Shown here: in pieces, positions 50,639-59,549 of the stretch
How positions within the stretch are numbered: the first letter of the stretch is position 1
Layout: every line of letters starts with the position of its first letter
Assembly (NCBI RefSeq): GCF_014384745.1
Contig: NZ_JACRSO010000002.1
Coordinates: 469,061-533,060 of the forward strand
Direction of reading: 5' to 3'
DNA: 64,000 bases
Source of the DNA: Luoshenia tenuis
GTDB lineage: Bacteria; Bacillota; Clostridia; Christensenellales; GCA-900066905
Notes under the pieces: generated by a model
What the model saw: the letters and a program-made list of their open reading frames with translations, nothing else
Database searches by the model: none
What the model was told of the DNA's origin: nothing
Position numbers and translations under genes: made by a program

Positions 50639-52980
50639 GGTCTCTCCTTTGGCGCCGCCTTTTCTTTTAAATAATAGTCGATATGCACCCTGCCCGCCCG
50701 GATCGAGACGGTGAGCGCGCCCTTTTCATCCGTGCGCAATACCTGCGCGCCGGCCTCGTACAGCCGCATCAGCGTTTCCGGCGCAGGATGGCCGTAGGTA
50801 TTGGAGGCCCCCACCGAGATCAGCGCGACTTTAGGCGACACACGGTGCAAAAAGTCCTCCCCCGTCACGTTGCCGCTACCGTGGTGCGCCACCTTCAGCA
50901 CCTCCGCCGGCGGCATGCGCCCTAGCAGCTCTTCCTCCTCGTTTTGCTCCAGGTCGCCGCAGATCAGCATGGTCTTGCCCTGAAACGCTATCTCCAGCAC
51001 CAGGGAGCGCTGCCCCTTTTGCCCTTTCTGTGGAGAGAGTACCCGCACAGCTACCCCGTCCCAGATCAGGGTATCTCCCGCGCCCAGCACCTCGGTCTCG
51101 GCCCCGCAGGCCGACAGGGCGGCGTTTAGCGCCTGCCAGCTTTCGTCCGGCGCCTCGGAGGTATAAAAGGTCTGCGGGCGCATGGCCCTGACCACTGCGG
51201 CCATGCCGCCCGCATGGTCGCTATGCAGATGGGTAGCCGCCGCGCCCTCCAGGCGGGTGATCCCCATGGCGTACAGCGCGGGCACCACCCGGCTCTCCCC
51301 CAGATCATACCCCTCGCCCGCCGGGCCTGCGTCGATCAGATAAGCCTTTCCGCCCGGGGTCTGCAACACCATCGCATCCCCCTGGCCCACATCCAGCACC
51401 GTCAAACGCAGCTCCCCGCGCAGGGGCAGCCAGCCGATGACGGCCCCCAGCGCCAGCACCGCGCTTAAGCCGATACAAAGCCAGGACTTGCGGTGGATAC
51501 GGCCGAAAAAATCATACCTGCCGCAAAGGATGAGCAGCAGCGCCAACCCCGCGATCCAAAAGGGCGATAAGGGCGGCAGATGCACCATACTGCCCGGGAT
51601 ACCCGCCACCCACCTGGCGCCATCCAGCAACCAGCCGGCCAGATAGGCCACCACATCCCCCGTATAGGCCGCCAGCGCAGGGAAGACCAGCGCCGGCAGC
51701 AGTGCCACCAGGCCTGCCAGCAGCAGTACCGTGGCGTACGGCACCGCGATGATATTGCAGACCAGCGAGAACACCGGCAGCTCCCTAAACTGCGCCAGCA
51801 CCACGGGCAGGGTGCCCAATTGGGCCGCCACCGGCACCGCCAAAGCGGAGGCCGCCCAGCGCGGCAGGAAAAGGAGCGCCTGCTCCAGGGGCCTGGCCAA
51901 GGCGATAAGCCCCGCCGCCGCGGCAAAGGAGAGCTGAAAGCTCAGGGTGAAGATATCCAAAGGGCTAAAGATCAAAATACCCCAGAATACGGCGGCCAGC
52001 TGGGTGGGCGCGTCTACCCTGCGCCCGGTTAAGTCCGAGAGCAGCACCACGCACAGCATCAATGCCGCGCGCACGATGGAAGGGGTAAACCCCACTAGGG
52101 TACAATACAGCCCCATCACCGCTACCGTCCAGATCGCGCGGGTCCGCCGCCTGGCGTGAAGCAGGGCCAGCACGGCCCACAGCGCCGCGGCCACGATGCC
52201 CGCGTGCAGGCCGGATGCGGCGGTGAGGTGAGAAATACCGGCAGCCCGCAGCGCCGCTTGATCCGCCGCCGTCAGCGCATCGGTATTGCCGATCAGGATG
52301 CCCTTCATCAGCGGGGCGCTGGCCTTAAACACCTGCTCGATCTGCCCGGTTACATACCCCCGCAGATTTTCGGCCCATACGGCTGGCGAATAGGGATCGG
52401 CTGGCTGTACCAGCGAAAAAGCCTCGCCCCGCATGGTGAAAAAGATGCCCTCAGCCTTATTGGGCAAGGTATAGTCCACCCCGCCGGGGTTGGTCGGGCC
52501 GCGCAGGGGTTCGATCTTAGCGCGCAAGGTAATGGTCTGCCCGCATTCAAGGGTGAAGGCCGGCTGCGTATAACTGGTCACCGCGGCCTTTCCCTCCAGC
52601 GCCCGGTTCTCCTTTTCCAGCACGATATGGTCCAGCGTCAGGCTGACCGTTCCATCCGCCTGGCTTGCCTGCTGCACCACGCCGCGCACCAGCACCTGCC
52701 CTGCGGGCGGCGTAAAGCCCTGCATATCCGGAAGCAATGCGCAAAACGCGGCCACCCCGCCCAGCAGTACCGCGGCAAAGCAGGCGGCCAGCCGCCTGCG
52801 TCCACCCAGCCAAGCGGCCAATGTCAGGATCGCCGCCAGAACAATGCAAAAATCCTGCCCGCCCCATTCCAGGGCGCGCCCGACCACGCCCAGCGCATAG
52901 CACAGCGCCAGCGTCATCAGCGTGCGCGAGACCCGCATCTGGGCCCCGCCGGGCAGGGCGCCTTGCTTTTCCGGCATCAT
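50617..52980 (-). CDS. comEC: ComEC/Rec2 DNA-uptake channel protein
   Basis: This 787-aa membrane protein comprises an N-terminal DUF4131 segment with OB-like part, the Competence multi-helix domain (GILIGNTDALTAADQAALR, HLTAASGLHAGIVAAA), and a C-terminal metallo-beta-lactamase domain with VLDVGQGDAMVL and HLHSDHAGG. It forms the channel for single-stranded DNA in natural transformation. The start (ATGATG) has GAGGAAAGGA just upstream; either ATG may be used. No other competence gene is in the window. Confidence 0.95.
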   Translation of the reverse strand: MMPEKQGALPGGAQMRVSRTLMTLALCYALGVVGRALEWGGQDFCIVLAAILTLAAWLGGRRRLAACFAAVLLGGVAAFCALLPDMQGFTPPAGQVLVRGVVQQASQADGTVSLTLDHIVLEKENRALEGKAAVTSYTQPAFTLECGQTITLRAKIEPLRGPTNPGGVDYTLPNKAEGIFFTMRGEAFSLVQPADPYSPAVWAENLRGYVTGQIEQVFKASAPLMKGILIGNTDALTAADQAALRAAGISHLTAASGLHAGIVAAALWAVLALLHARRRTRAIWTVAVMGLYCTLVGFTPSIVRAALMLCVVLLSDLTGRRVDAPTQLAAVFWGILIFSPLDIFTLSFQLSFAAAAGLIALARPLEQALLFLPRWAASALAVPVAAQLGTLPVVLAQFRELPVFSLVCNIIAVPYATVLLLAGLVALLPALVFPALAAYTGDVVAYLAGWLLDGARWVAGIPGSMVHLPPLSPFWIAGLALLLILCGRYDFFGRIHRKSWLCIGLSAVLALGAVIGWLPLRGELRLTVLDVGQGDAMVLQTPGGKAYLIDAGPAGEGYDLGESRVVPALYAMGITRLEGAAATHLHSDHAGGMAAVVRAMRPQTFYTSEAPDESWQALNAALSACGAETEVLGAGDTLIWDGVAVRVLSPQKGQKGQRSLVLEIAFQGKTMLICGDLEQNEEEELLGRMPPAEVLKVAHHGSGNVTGEDFLHRVSPKVALISVGASNTYGHPAPETLMRLYEAGAQVLRTDEKGALTVSIRAGRVHIDYYLKEKAAPKERPWIITHS

Positions 52981-52991
52981 GGTCCTTTCCT

Positions 52992-53729
52992 CTACACCTG
53001 CAGGGCCATCCCCGCCTCGGCCACAGCCGTGCACGGGAAGATCGCCTGCGCCTCCTGCAAGCGTGCCTGCGGGCTGCAGCCCGGCCCGCCGTGGGTGAGT
53101 AGCAGCTGCCCGACATCCGCGTCCCGCGCCAGCTCGCCGCACTTAAGCGACGACAGATGCGGCGCCGCGGCCGACCAGTTTTTGTGCAGCACGCCGCTAT
53201 CGGCTACCAGCAGGTGCGCCCCCTGCGCCAAAGGCAGCAGGTTATCACATACATTGGTATCCCCCGTATAGGCCAGAATGCGGCCTTCATGCTCAATCCG
53301 CATGCCGTAGGCCTCCAGCGGGTGATTCATCCGCAAAAAGGTGAACTGCAGGCAGCCGATCTGCGCCTGCTGACCGTCCGTGAGGATATGGACGGAAAAG
53401 TATTCTTCATCCGCCAACAGGGCATGCTCCCTCGCGGGGCTGGCGGGCAGATATAAGTCCATTTTATGCTCCGCGGGCAGCAGCCCCTGGGCTTTTTGCG
53501 CCTGCAGCACGTGGCGCAGCACCAGCGCATCGGACATATGGTCCCCGTGCAGGTGGCTTAGCACCAGCGCGCCCCAACGCTGCGGCGGCGCGGCCCGAAG
53601 CAGCCGTTCCAGTACGCCCGTGCCGCAATCCAAAATCACCCGCTGCTCCCCCTGCTCCAGCAGATAGCCCGAGCAGGCCCCATTCGCCTGTGGATAGGCC
53701 CCATCGCAGCCCAGCACTTTTAAGATCAT
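52992..53729 (-). CDS. MBL-fold metallohydrolase (RNase Z-like)
   Basis: This 245-aa protein has its ATG after GGGGGG. The MBL metal motifs are HLHGDHMSD, the His of RMNHPLEAYG and the Asp of AYTGDTNVCD, with a final LLLTHGGPG. It resembles the YycJ/RNase Z-like group but lacks the RNase Z exosite arm. It lies 12 bases before comEC and 14 bases after trmH. Confidence 0.85.
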   Translation of the reverse strand: MILKVLGCDGAYPQANGACSGYLLEQGEQRVILDCGTGVLERLLRAAPPQRWGALVLSHLHGDHMSDALVLRHVLQAQKAQGLLPAEHKMDLYLPASPAREHALLADEEYFSVHILTDGQQAQIGCLQFTFLRMNHPLEAYGMRIEHEGRILAYTGDTNVCDNLLPLAQGAHLLVADSGVLHKNWSAAAPHLSSLKCGELARDADVGQLLLTHGGPGCSPQARLQEAQAIFPCTAVAEAGMALQV

Positions 53730-53742
53730 AACGCTTCCCCCC

Positions 53743-54540
53743 CTAAATTTGGCGCGCCTCGCGCACCAGGTCATACAGCATGATACCCGCAGCCATGGCC
53801 GCGTTGAGCGATTCTGCCCGGCCCAAAATGGGCAGTTTATAGCGCGCATCCGCCGCGTCCAGTACTTCCTGGCGGATGCCATGGGCCTCGTTGCCCACGA
53901 TCAGCGCTTTTTTTGCGGGGTTTGTGGGACGGGCGTAAAAGTCGCTCCCCAACAGATCCCCAGCCAACACAAAATAGCCCTGGTTTTTGAGGCGGCACAG
54001 CGCCTGTACCAGGTCCTCCACCTGAACGGCCGGCAGGTGGAAAAAGCTGCCCATCGACGCCCGCACCGCCTTGGGATGGCTGGGCTCCACACACCCCTGC
54101 GAGAGCAGTACGCCCGAGCAGCCCGCCGCGTCCGCCGTGCGGATCAGCGTGCCCAAATTGCCGGGGTCCTGCACCTCATCGAGCACCAGCAGGTTGCCGC
54201 GCAGCGCCTCCGGGCTCTCCCACAGTGCCGGTTCCGGGCGGCGCACCACCGCCACGATGCCCTGTGGCGAGCGGGTATCGCTCACGCCGTCGACGATGCC
54301 CTCGGGCACAAGGCAGACTTCACCCGCTTTGGCATAATCCTCGATCCAGGGCAGCTGCTGGAGCAAGCCTTCCTCCAGCAAAATGGTCTCCACCTGCGCG
54401 CCGCTTTTGACGGCCTCCTCCACGGTTTTGATTCCCTCAGCGACGAAAAGGCCGGTTCTCTGGCGCTCCTTTTTCAATTTCAGCGCGCGCGCCTGTTTTA
54501 CGGTGGCGTTCTGCGCGCTTGTGATCGGACGGATAGGCAA
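53743..54540 (-). CDS. TrmH-family (SpoU) RNA 2'-O-methyltransferase
   Basis: This 265-aa protein starts at a TTG with AAAGGGGAA upstream. It has an N-terminal substrate-binding domain (VKQARALKLKKERQRTGLF) and the SPOUT knot motifs LDEVQDPGNLGTLIRTADAAG, VGNEAHGI and LNAAMAAGIMLYDL. It methylates a ribose in rRNA or tRNA using SAM; the site is unknown. It is the first gene of the operon with the MBL protein, comEC and holA. Confidence 0.92.
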   Translation of the reverse strand: MPIRPITSAQNATVKQARALKLKKERQRTGLFVAEGIKTVEEAVKSGAQVETILLEEGLLQQLPWIEDYAKAGEVCLVPEGIVDGVSDTRSPQGIVAVVRRPEPALWESPEALRGNLLVLDEVQDPGNLGTLIRTADAAGCSGVLLSQGCVEPSHPKAVRASMGSFFHLPAVQVEDLVQALCRLKNQGYFVLAGDLLGSDFYARPTNPAKKALIVGNEAHGIRQEVLDAADARYKLPILGRAESLNAAMAAGIMLYDLVREARQI

Positions 54541-54641
54541 GGCGGGTTCCCCTTTCTGGCTGCGTTTTCATATTATTATACCGCATCTGCGCTTAACGCG
54601 CCATCCGGACAGGAGCATTTGCCAAAGCGGGCAGTGATAAT

Positions 54642-54671
54642 AAAAAAAGCCCGGAGCATCTGCTCCGGGCT
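54642..54671 (-). terminator. Intrinsic terminator after rplT
   Basis: AGCCCGGAGCA-ga-TGCTCCGGGCT followed on the minus strand by TTTTTTATT. Confidence 0.92.
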
Positions 54672-54688
54672 CATCTTTGCGCTAACCC

Positions 54689-55045
54689 TTACTTCACCTG
54701 GGCTTTGGCCATCTCGGCCAGCTGGGCGAAGGCGGCCGCATCGTTCACGGCCAGGTCGGCCAGGATCTTGCGGTTGATCTGCACGCCGGCCTTGTTCAGG
54801 CCGTCCATCATACGGCTGTAGGAGATGCCGTTGATGCGGGCAGCCGCGTTAATGCGGGTGATCCACAAGCGACGGAAATCGCGCTTGCGCAGCTTGCGGC
54901 CCACATAGGCATAGCTCAGCGCCTTCATCACGCTCTGGTTGGCGGCGCGATACTGCTTGGAACGGGCGCCAAAGTAGCCCTTGGCCAGTTTAAATACCTT
55001 ACGACGTTTCTTATGGGCGTTAACAGCCCTTTTTACTCTCGCCAT
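54689..55045 (-). CDS. rplT: 50S ribosomal protein L20
   Basis: This 118-aa protein has the L20 pattern MARVKRAVNAHKKRRKVFKL and YFGARSKQYRAANQSVMKAL. It is needed for early 50S assembly and in Firmicutes can repress its own operon through the leader. It is the last gene of infC-rpmI-rplT. Confidence 0.98.
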   Translation of the reverse strand: MARVKRAVNAHKKRRKVFKLAKGYFGARSKQYRAANQSVMKALSYAYVGRKLRKRDFRRLWITRINAAARINGISYSRMMDGLNKAGVQINRKILADLAVNDAAAFAQLAEMAKAQVK

Positions 55046-55070
55046 TGTTTAAATCCTCCTTCAAGCACCC

Positions 55071-55268
55071 TTACTTATACGGGATCAGTTTCTTTACGAC
55101 CTTGGCCTCCGCCGCACTTACCAGCGTGGCCTTGCGCAGGCCGCGTTTGCGCTTGGAAGTCTTCGCGTTTAGCAGATGGCGCTTGTAGGCTTTGTTGCGT
55201 TTGATCTTACCGCTGCCGGTCTTGTTAAAGCGCTTTGCGGCGCAGCGGCGTGTTTTCATCTTGGGCAT
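55071..55268 (-). CDS. rpmI: 50S ribosomal protein L35
   Basis: This 65-aa basic protein (MPKMKTRRCAAKRFNKTGSG) is the L35 family. It lies between infC and rplT. Confidence 0.97.
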   Translation of the reverse strand: MPKMKTRRCAAKRFNKTGSGKIKRNKAYKRHLLNAKTSKRKRGLRKATLVSAAEAKVVKKLIPYK

Positions 55269-55280
55269 AAACCGTCCTCC

Positions 55281-55790
55281 TTAATCCTTGATCGGGGCCA
55301 GGATCATAATCATTTGCCTGCCCTCGACTCTGGGTTGACGCTCCACAGTGGCGACATCCTTGACGATCTCCAGGAATGCCTTCATCACCGTGAGGCCGAC
55401 CTCCGTATGGCTTAACTGTCTTCCGCGGAAACGAATGGAGACTTTGACCTTGTCGCCGCCCTTTAAAAACTTGATGGCGTTTTTGGCTTTGACATTCATG
55501 TCATGTTCTTCAATCGTAGCGGAGAGGCGCACCTCTTTTAAATCGACGACCTTTTGATTCTTACGTGCTTCACGCTCCTGTTTGGCGGCCTCGAACCGGT
55601 ATTTGCCATAATCCATCAGCTTGGCTACCGGGGGCTTGCCCGTTGGGGCGATTAAAGCCAGATCCAATTCCTGCTGTTCGGCCAAAGCCATTGCCTTGTC
55701 CCGGGTCATGATGCCCAACTGTTCTCCATCCTGCCCGATGACGCGCAGCTCGCGGTCGCGGATCTGTTCGTTGATCATCAATTCTTTAAT
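55281..55790 (-). CDS. infC: Translation initiation factor IF-3, AUU start
   Basis: This 169-aa protein begins at an ATT codon at 55790-55788: GGAGGTG lies seven bases upstream, while the first ATG (MINEQ) is about 19 bases from it. AUU is the classical infC start, used for autoregulation because IF-3 itself discriminates against it. The protein shows MINEQIRDRELRVIG and the C-domain motif KFLKGGDKVKVSIRFRGRQL. It is the first gene of infC-rpmI-rplT and has a structured leader. Confidence 0.96.
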   Translation of the reverse strand: MKELMINEQIRDRELRVIGQDGEQLGIMTRDKAMALAEQQELDLALIAPTGKPPVAKLMDYGKYRFEAAKQEREARKNQKVVDLKEVRLSATIEEHDMNVKAKNAIKFLKGGDKVKVSIRFRGRQLSHTEVGLTVMKAFLEIVKDVATVERQPRVEGRQMIMILAPIKD

Positions 55791-55810
55791 AGGAACACAC
55801 CTCCACATAA

Positions 55811-55931
55811 TAAAAATAAGAGCGGGCAGAATCCACCCGCTCTTATCGCAATTCATCTACGCTTCACCGTCACGATAGACCTGCAAGCGCAATTGCCGCA
55901 GGTGAGAAGCGGGTAGGCTTCTACTTAAGAC
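55811..55931 (-). promoter_or_regulatory. infC operon leader with terminator/antiterminator (L20-type attenuator)
   Basis: Minus-strand order: ACCCGCTTCT (55905-55914); hairpin ACCTGC...GCAGGT (55879-55903); then the terminator AAGAGCGGG...CCCGCTCTT with TTTTTATT (55811-55845). ACCCGCT can pair instead with AGCGGGT of the terminator's 5' arm, forming an antiterminator. This arrangement fits the leader regulated by L20 or IF-3 in Firmicutes. Confidence 0.8.
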
Positions 55932-55937
55932 TTAGAT

Positions 55938-55966
55938 AGTATAGCATGGCAAAGGCCTGCTGTCAA
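55938..55966 (-). promoter_or_regulatory. Promoter of the infC-rpmI-rplT operon
   Basis: TTGACA (55961-55966), 17 bases, TATACT (55938-55943). The -35 abuts the thrS stop codon at 55967. Confidence 0.88.
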
Positions 55967-57886
55967 CTAATTTTCCGGATCCAGCGCCTTTTCAGCCACC
56001 TCTTTGCGGATCTTTTCAACCAGTGCGGCCTTCTCCATCACGCCCAGACTGCCGGCTTTGCGGTGGCGCACGGCGATAACGCCGCTCTCCATCTCCTTGT
56101 CGCCCACCACCAGCATGTAGGGCACCTTTTCCACCTGCGCCTCGCGGATCTTAAAGCCGATCTTCTCGTTGCGCAGATCCACCTCCGTGCGGATACCCAT
56201 ATCGTTTAATTCATCGCACAGCTGCTGGGCGTATTCGTCCGCGCGGCTGGTGATGGTCAGCACCTTGCACTGCACGGGCGAGAGCCAAAGCGGGAAAGCG
56301 CCGGCAAAGTGCTCGGTCAGAATACCGATGAACCGCTCGATAGAGCCGAACACCACCCGGTGGATCATTACCGGCCGGTGCTTTTCGCCATCCTGCCCCA
56401 CATAGCTTAGGTCAAAGCGCTCGGGCAGCTGGAAGTCCAGCTGGATGGTACCGCACTGCCAGGTGCGCCCGATGGAATCCTCCAGGTGGAAGTCGATCTT
56501 GGGGCCGTAAAAAGCGCCGTCCCCCTCGTTGACCATGTAATCCATGCCCTTGGCTTCCAGCGCGTCCCGCAGGGCCTGGGTGGCGCGCTCCCAATCCTCG
56601 TCCGAACCCATGGAGTTCTCCGGCCGGGTAGAAAGCTCCACATGGAACTTAAAGCCGAAGATATCATAAAAATGGCTGGTCAGGTCGATCACGCCGATGA
56701 TCTCGTCCTTGATCTGGTCGGGCGTCATAAAGATGTGCGCGTCGTCCTGGGTAAAGCAGCGCACCCGCATCAGCCCGTGCAGCGCGCCGCTAAGCTCGTG
56801 ACGGTGCACCAGCCCCAGCTCGCCCATGCGCACCGGAAGATCCCGGTAGCTGTGGATCTTGCGCTCGTACATCAGGATGCCGCCCGGGCAGTTCATGGGT
56901 TTGATGGCAAAATCCACATCGTCGATCTTGGTGGTGTACATATTTTCCCGGTAATGGTCCCAGTGGCCGGAGCGCTCCCACAGCTGGCGGTTGAGCATGA
57001 TGGGGGTCTTGACCTCCTGATACCCGCGTCGGGTGTGCTCGCTGCGCCAGAAATCCTCCAGCAGGTTGCGCAGCACCATCCCCTTGGGATGGAAGAAGGG
57101 GAAGCCCGGGCCCTCGTCTAAGATGCTGAACAGATCCAGCTCCCGGCCCAGTTTGCGGTGGTCGCGCTTTTTAGCCTCCTCTAGGCGGAATAGATACGCG
57201 TCCAGCTCGCTCTTTTTATCAAAAGCCGTGCCGTATACGCGCTGGAGCATCTTGTTTTTCTCGTTGCCCCGCCAGTAAGCGCCCGCCACGCTCATGAGTT
57301 TGACCGCCTTGATCTTGCCGGTGGAGACCAGGTGCGGCCCCGCGCACAGGTCTACAAAATCCCCCTGGCGGTAAAAGCTGATGACCGCGTCCTCGGGCAG
57401 ATCGCGGATCAGCTCCACCTTATAGGGTTCGCCCTTTTCCTGCATGAAGGCGATAGCTTCCTCCCGGGGCAGTTCAAAGCGCTCCAGCTTCAGATCCTGC
57501 TTGATGATGGCCTGCATTTCCTTTTCGAGGGCGGCCAGATCGTCGGTAGACAGGGTACCGTCCAAATCAAAGTCGTAATAAAAGCCGTTGTCGATAGCCG
57601 GGCCGATGGCCAGCTTCGCCTCGGGGTGCAGCTTTTTCATGGCCTGGGCCAGCACGTGGGACGCGGTGTGGCGCATGGTCCAGCGGCCCATATCGTCCGC
57701 AAAGGTCAAAAAGGTCACCTTACAATCCTGCTCTAAGGGCGTGGTCAGATCCCGCGTCTCCCCGTCGATCTCCACGGAAAGCGCCTGCCGGGCCAGGCCC
57801 GCGCTCAGGCTCTTGGCCACGTCCAGGGCCGAAATGCCCTTTTCAAATTCTCGGGAAGATCCGTCTTTAAAAGTTACCTGAATCAT
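55967..57886 (-). CDS. thrS: Threonyl-tRNA synthetase
   Basis: This 639-aa class II enzyme charges tRNA-Thr. Domains in order: TGS (1-62), editing domain with HTASHVLAQAMKKL and CAGPHLVSTG, catalytic core with class II motifs near RRGYQEVKTPIMLNRQLW and MNCPGGILMY, RVRCFTQDDAHIF, and the anticodon-binding domain at the end (YAQQLCDELNDMGIRTEVD). The ATG of MIQVT follows GGAGGGAAC. It is preceded by a T-box leader and followed by the infC promoter. Confidence 0.98.
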   Translation of the reverse strand: MIQVTFKDGSSREFEKGISALDVAKSLSAGLARQALSVEIDGETRDLTTPLEQDCKVTFLTFADDMGRWTMRHTASHVLAQAMKKLHPEAKLAIGPAIDNGFYYDFDLDGTLSTDDLAALEKEMQAIIKQDLKLERFELPREEAIAFMQEKGEPYKVELIRDLPEDAVISFYRQGDFVDLCAGPHLVSTGKIKAVKLMSVAGAYWRGNEKNKMLQRVYGTAFDKKSELDAYLFRLEEAKKRDHRKLGRELDLFSILDEGPGFPFFHPKGMVLRNLLEDFWRSEHTRRGYQEVKTPIMLNRQLWERSGHWDHYRENMYTTKIDDVDFAIKPMNCPGGILMYERKIHSYRDLPVRMGELGLVHRHELSGALHGLMRVRCFTQDDAHIFMTPDQIKDEIIGVIDLTSHFYDIFGFKFHVELSTRPENSMGSDEDWERATQALRDALEAKGMDYMVNEGDGAFYGPKIDFHLEDSIGRTWQCGTIQLDFQLPERFDLSYVGQDGEKHRPVMIHRVVFGSIERFIGILTEHFAGAFPLWLSPVQCKVLTITSRADEYAQQLCDELNDMGIRTEVDLRNEKIGFKIREAQVEKVPYMLVVGDKEMESGVIAVRHRKAGSLGVMEKAALVEKIRKEVAEKALDPEN

Positions 57887-57919
57887 TGTTCCCTCCACCT
57901 TTCGTTAAGGCTGGCCGCA

Positions 57920-58165
57920 TCAAAAAAACCTCTGCATCTCATGCTGCGCATGGGACGAGAGGCATTTCTCCCGCGGTTCCACCCAAATTGTCAAAACCAC
58001 TTTTACGGGCTTAACGCGCCCAAGACGCCCAGCGATCGGGAGTTGGTATTCGCCTTACCGGCCGTACGGAGGCGGCTTGCAGCCCATGGCCCGCCCTCTC
58101 TGTTCCGCCGTTGCCGTCGGTTACTTAGGTCTCCTTCGCTTCGCCAGAATCTTCAATATTTATGC
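57920..58165 (-). promoter_or_regulatory. T-box riboswitch of thrS with ACC specifier
   Basis: On the minus strand the T-box core TGGGTGGAACCGCGGG lies at 57968-57984. It is followed by the terminator stem CCTCTCGTCCCATGC/GCATGAGATGCAGAGG and TTTTTTT (57922-57962). The candidate specifier ACC (58045-58047), within GAATACCAACTC, is a threonine codon and matches the downstream gene. Uncharged tRNA-Thr should stabilise the antiterminator and turn thrS on. Confidence 0.93.
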
Positions 58166-58167
58166 TG

Positions 58168-58197
58168 ATTATACGCCCGGGAACAGGCCTTTGTCAA
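58168..58197 (-). promoter_or_regulatory. Consensus promoter of the thrS T-box transcript
   Basis: TTGACA (58192-58197), 18 bases, TATAAT (58168-58173). The -35 overlaps the stop codon of the AI-2E-family gene upstream. Confidence 0.92.
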
Positions 58198-59486
58198 GGC
58201 CGGCGGCCCTGCTCGCCCTGCCCTTTCCCGTCCGTGGGCGGGATATTTTTGCGGGGCAGCCGCCCCTTCCGGTGGCGGGGCCGCGCCTTAGGCGGGGCGG
58301 CATCCTCCACTTCGGCCTGCGCGCCGGGACGGAACTTTTCCTCTGGCGTTTGCTTGCCGCGCAGCCTGCGGCCAACCACCTTGCGCAGCAGCGCATACAG
58401 TACCGAGCACAGCGGCACGCATACCAGCATGCCCACAATGCCAAAGGCGCTGCCCCCGGCGATGACCGCTACCAACACCCACATGGCCGGCAGGCCTACG
58501 GAGCTGCCCACCACCCGCGGATAGATCAGGTTCCCCTCGATCTGCTGGAGCACCAGCACGAACACCACGAACCAGAACGCCTGGATCGGGCTGACCATCA
58601 GAATCAGCAGCGCCCCGGTAGCCACCGCGATAAACGCGCCGAAGATGGGCACCAGCGCCAGCACGCCGATCAGCACCGAAATCATGCCTGCATAAGGGAA
58701 GCCGAAAATCATCATGCCGATAAAGCACAGCGACCCCAATATCGCCGCCTCGGTCACCTGGCCGGAGAGGAACTTGGAGAATATCCGGTTGGAAAGCTGA
58801 CCGACCTCGATCAGGCCATCCGCCTTTTTCTCGGGCAAGAAGGCATAGGCCAGCTTTTTAAACTGGATGCTGAGCTTCTCCTTTTGCACCAGAATATAGA
58901 TGGAGAACAGCATCCCCATAAAAAAGGTAAATATGGTATTGACCACCGAAGAGGCTGCGCTAAAGGTGGTATTGACCAGGGCTGTGGCGCTGGAGCGCAG
59001 AAATTCCAGCAGGGCGCTGGAGACCTTGGGCCAATCGATGTTGACGTTAGGGATGAAATCCTGATATTCCGGAAAGCGCTCGCCCAGCTCTTTTAACCAT
59101 TGGCTGACATTGTTCACCGCCTGGGGCACGTAATCGGCGATCTGCATTAGGGTGCTGGCCAGCTGGGGGATGATCAAAAACAGCACGATCACCAATACCG
59201 CCAGCACCGCTACCAGCGCCATGACCAGCGCCAGCGGCCGGCGCAGCTTCTGGACCAGGTCGGGATAATGGCGTTTGGGAGAGGCGAACAGGTGCCGCTC
59301 AAAAAAACGCATGGGCACATTGAGGATAAAGGCCACGGCGCTTCCAAATATAAAGGGGGATAATATCCCCGTCACCACGGAGAATACCCCGCCCATAGAG
59401 CTGATGTTTTGCAGCAGCCAGTACAGCAGGATGCCAAAGGCGATCAGCATCGCCAGCCTTTTCATGTTTGAACGGTTCAGTTCCAT
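58194..59486 (-). CDS. AI-2E family transporter (PF01594 membrane protein)
   Basis: This 430-aa protein starts at the ATG after AGGAG. It has about eight membrane helices (LIAFGILLYWLLQNISSM first) with a long periplasmic-type loop near residues 120-190 (ELGERFPEYQDFIPNVNIDW). Late conserved motifs are GALLILMVSPIQAFWFV and EGNLIYPRVVGSSVGLPAMW. Family members export autoinducer-2 or act as sodium/proton antiporters; the substrate here is unknown. The tail is basic. No signal for quorum genes is nearby. Confidence 0.9.
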   Translation of the reverse strand: MELNRSNMKRLAMLIAFGILLYWLLQNISSMGGVFSVVTGILSPFIFGSAVAFILNVPMRFFERHLFASPKRHYPDLVQKLRRPLALVMALVAVLAVLVIVLFLIIPQLASTLMQIADYVPQAVNNVSQWLKELGERFPEYQDFIPNVNIDWPKVSSALLEFLRSSATALVNTTFSAASSVVNTIFTFFMGMLFSIYILVQKEKLSIQFKKLAYAFLPEKKADGLIEVGQLSNRIFSKFLSGQVTEAAILGSLCFIGMMIFGFPYAGMISVLIGVLALVPIFGAFIAVATGALLILMVSPIQAFWFVVFVLVLQQIEGNLIYPRVVGSSVGLPAMWVLVAVIAGGSAFGIVGMLVCVPLCSVLYALLRKVVGRRLRGKQTPEEKFRPGAQAEVEDAAPPKARPRHRKGRLPRKNIPPTDGKGQGEQGRRP

Positions 59487-59549
59487 CTTGCTCTCCTCAC
59501 GCATATTGACTCATGTTCACAGTGGGCCGGGGATACCCTTCCCCGCTTA

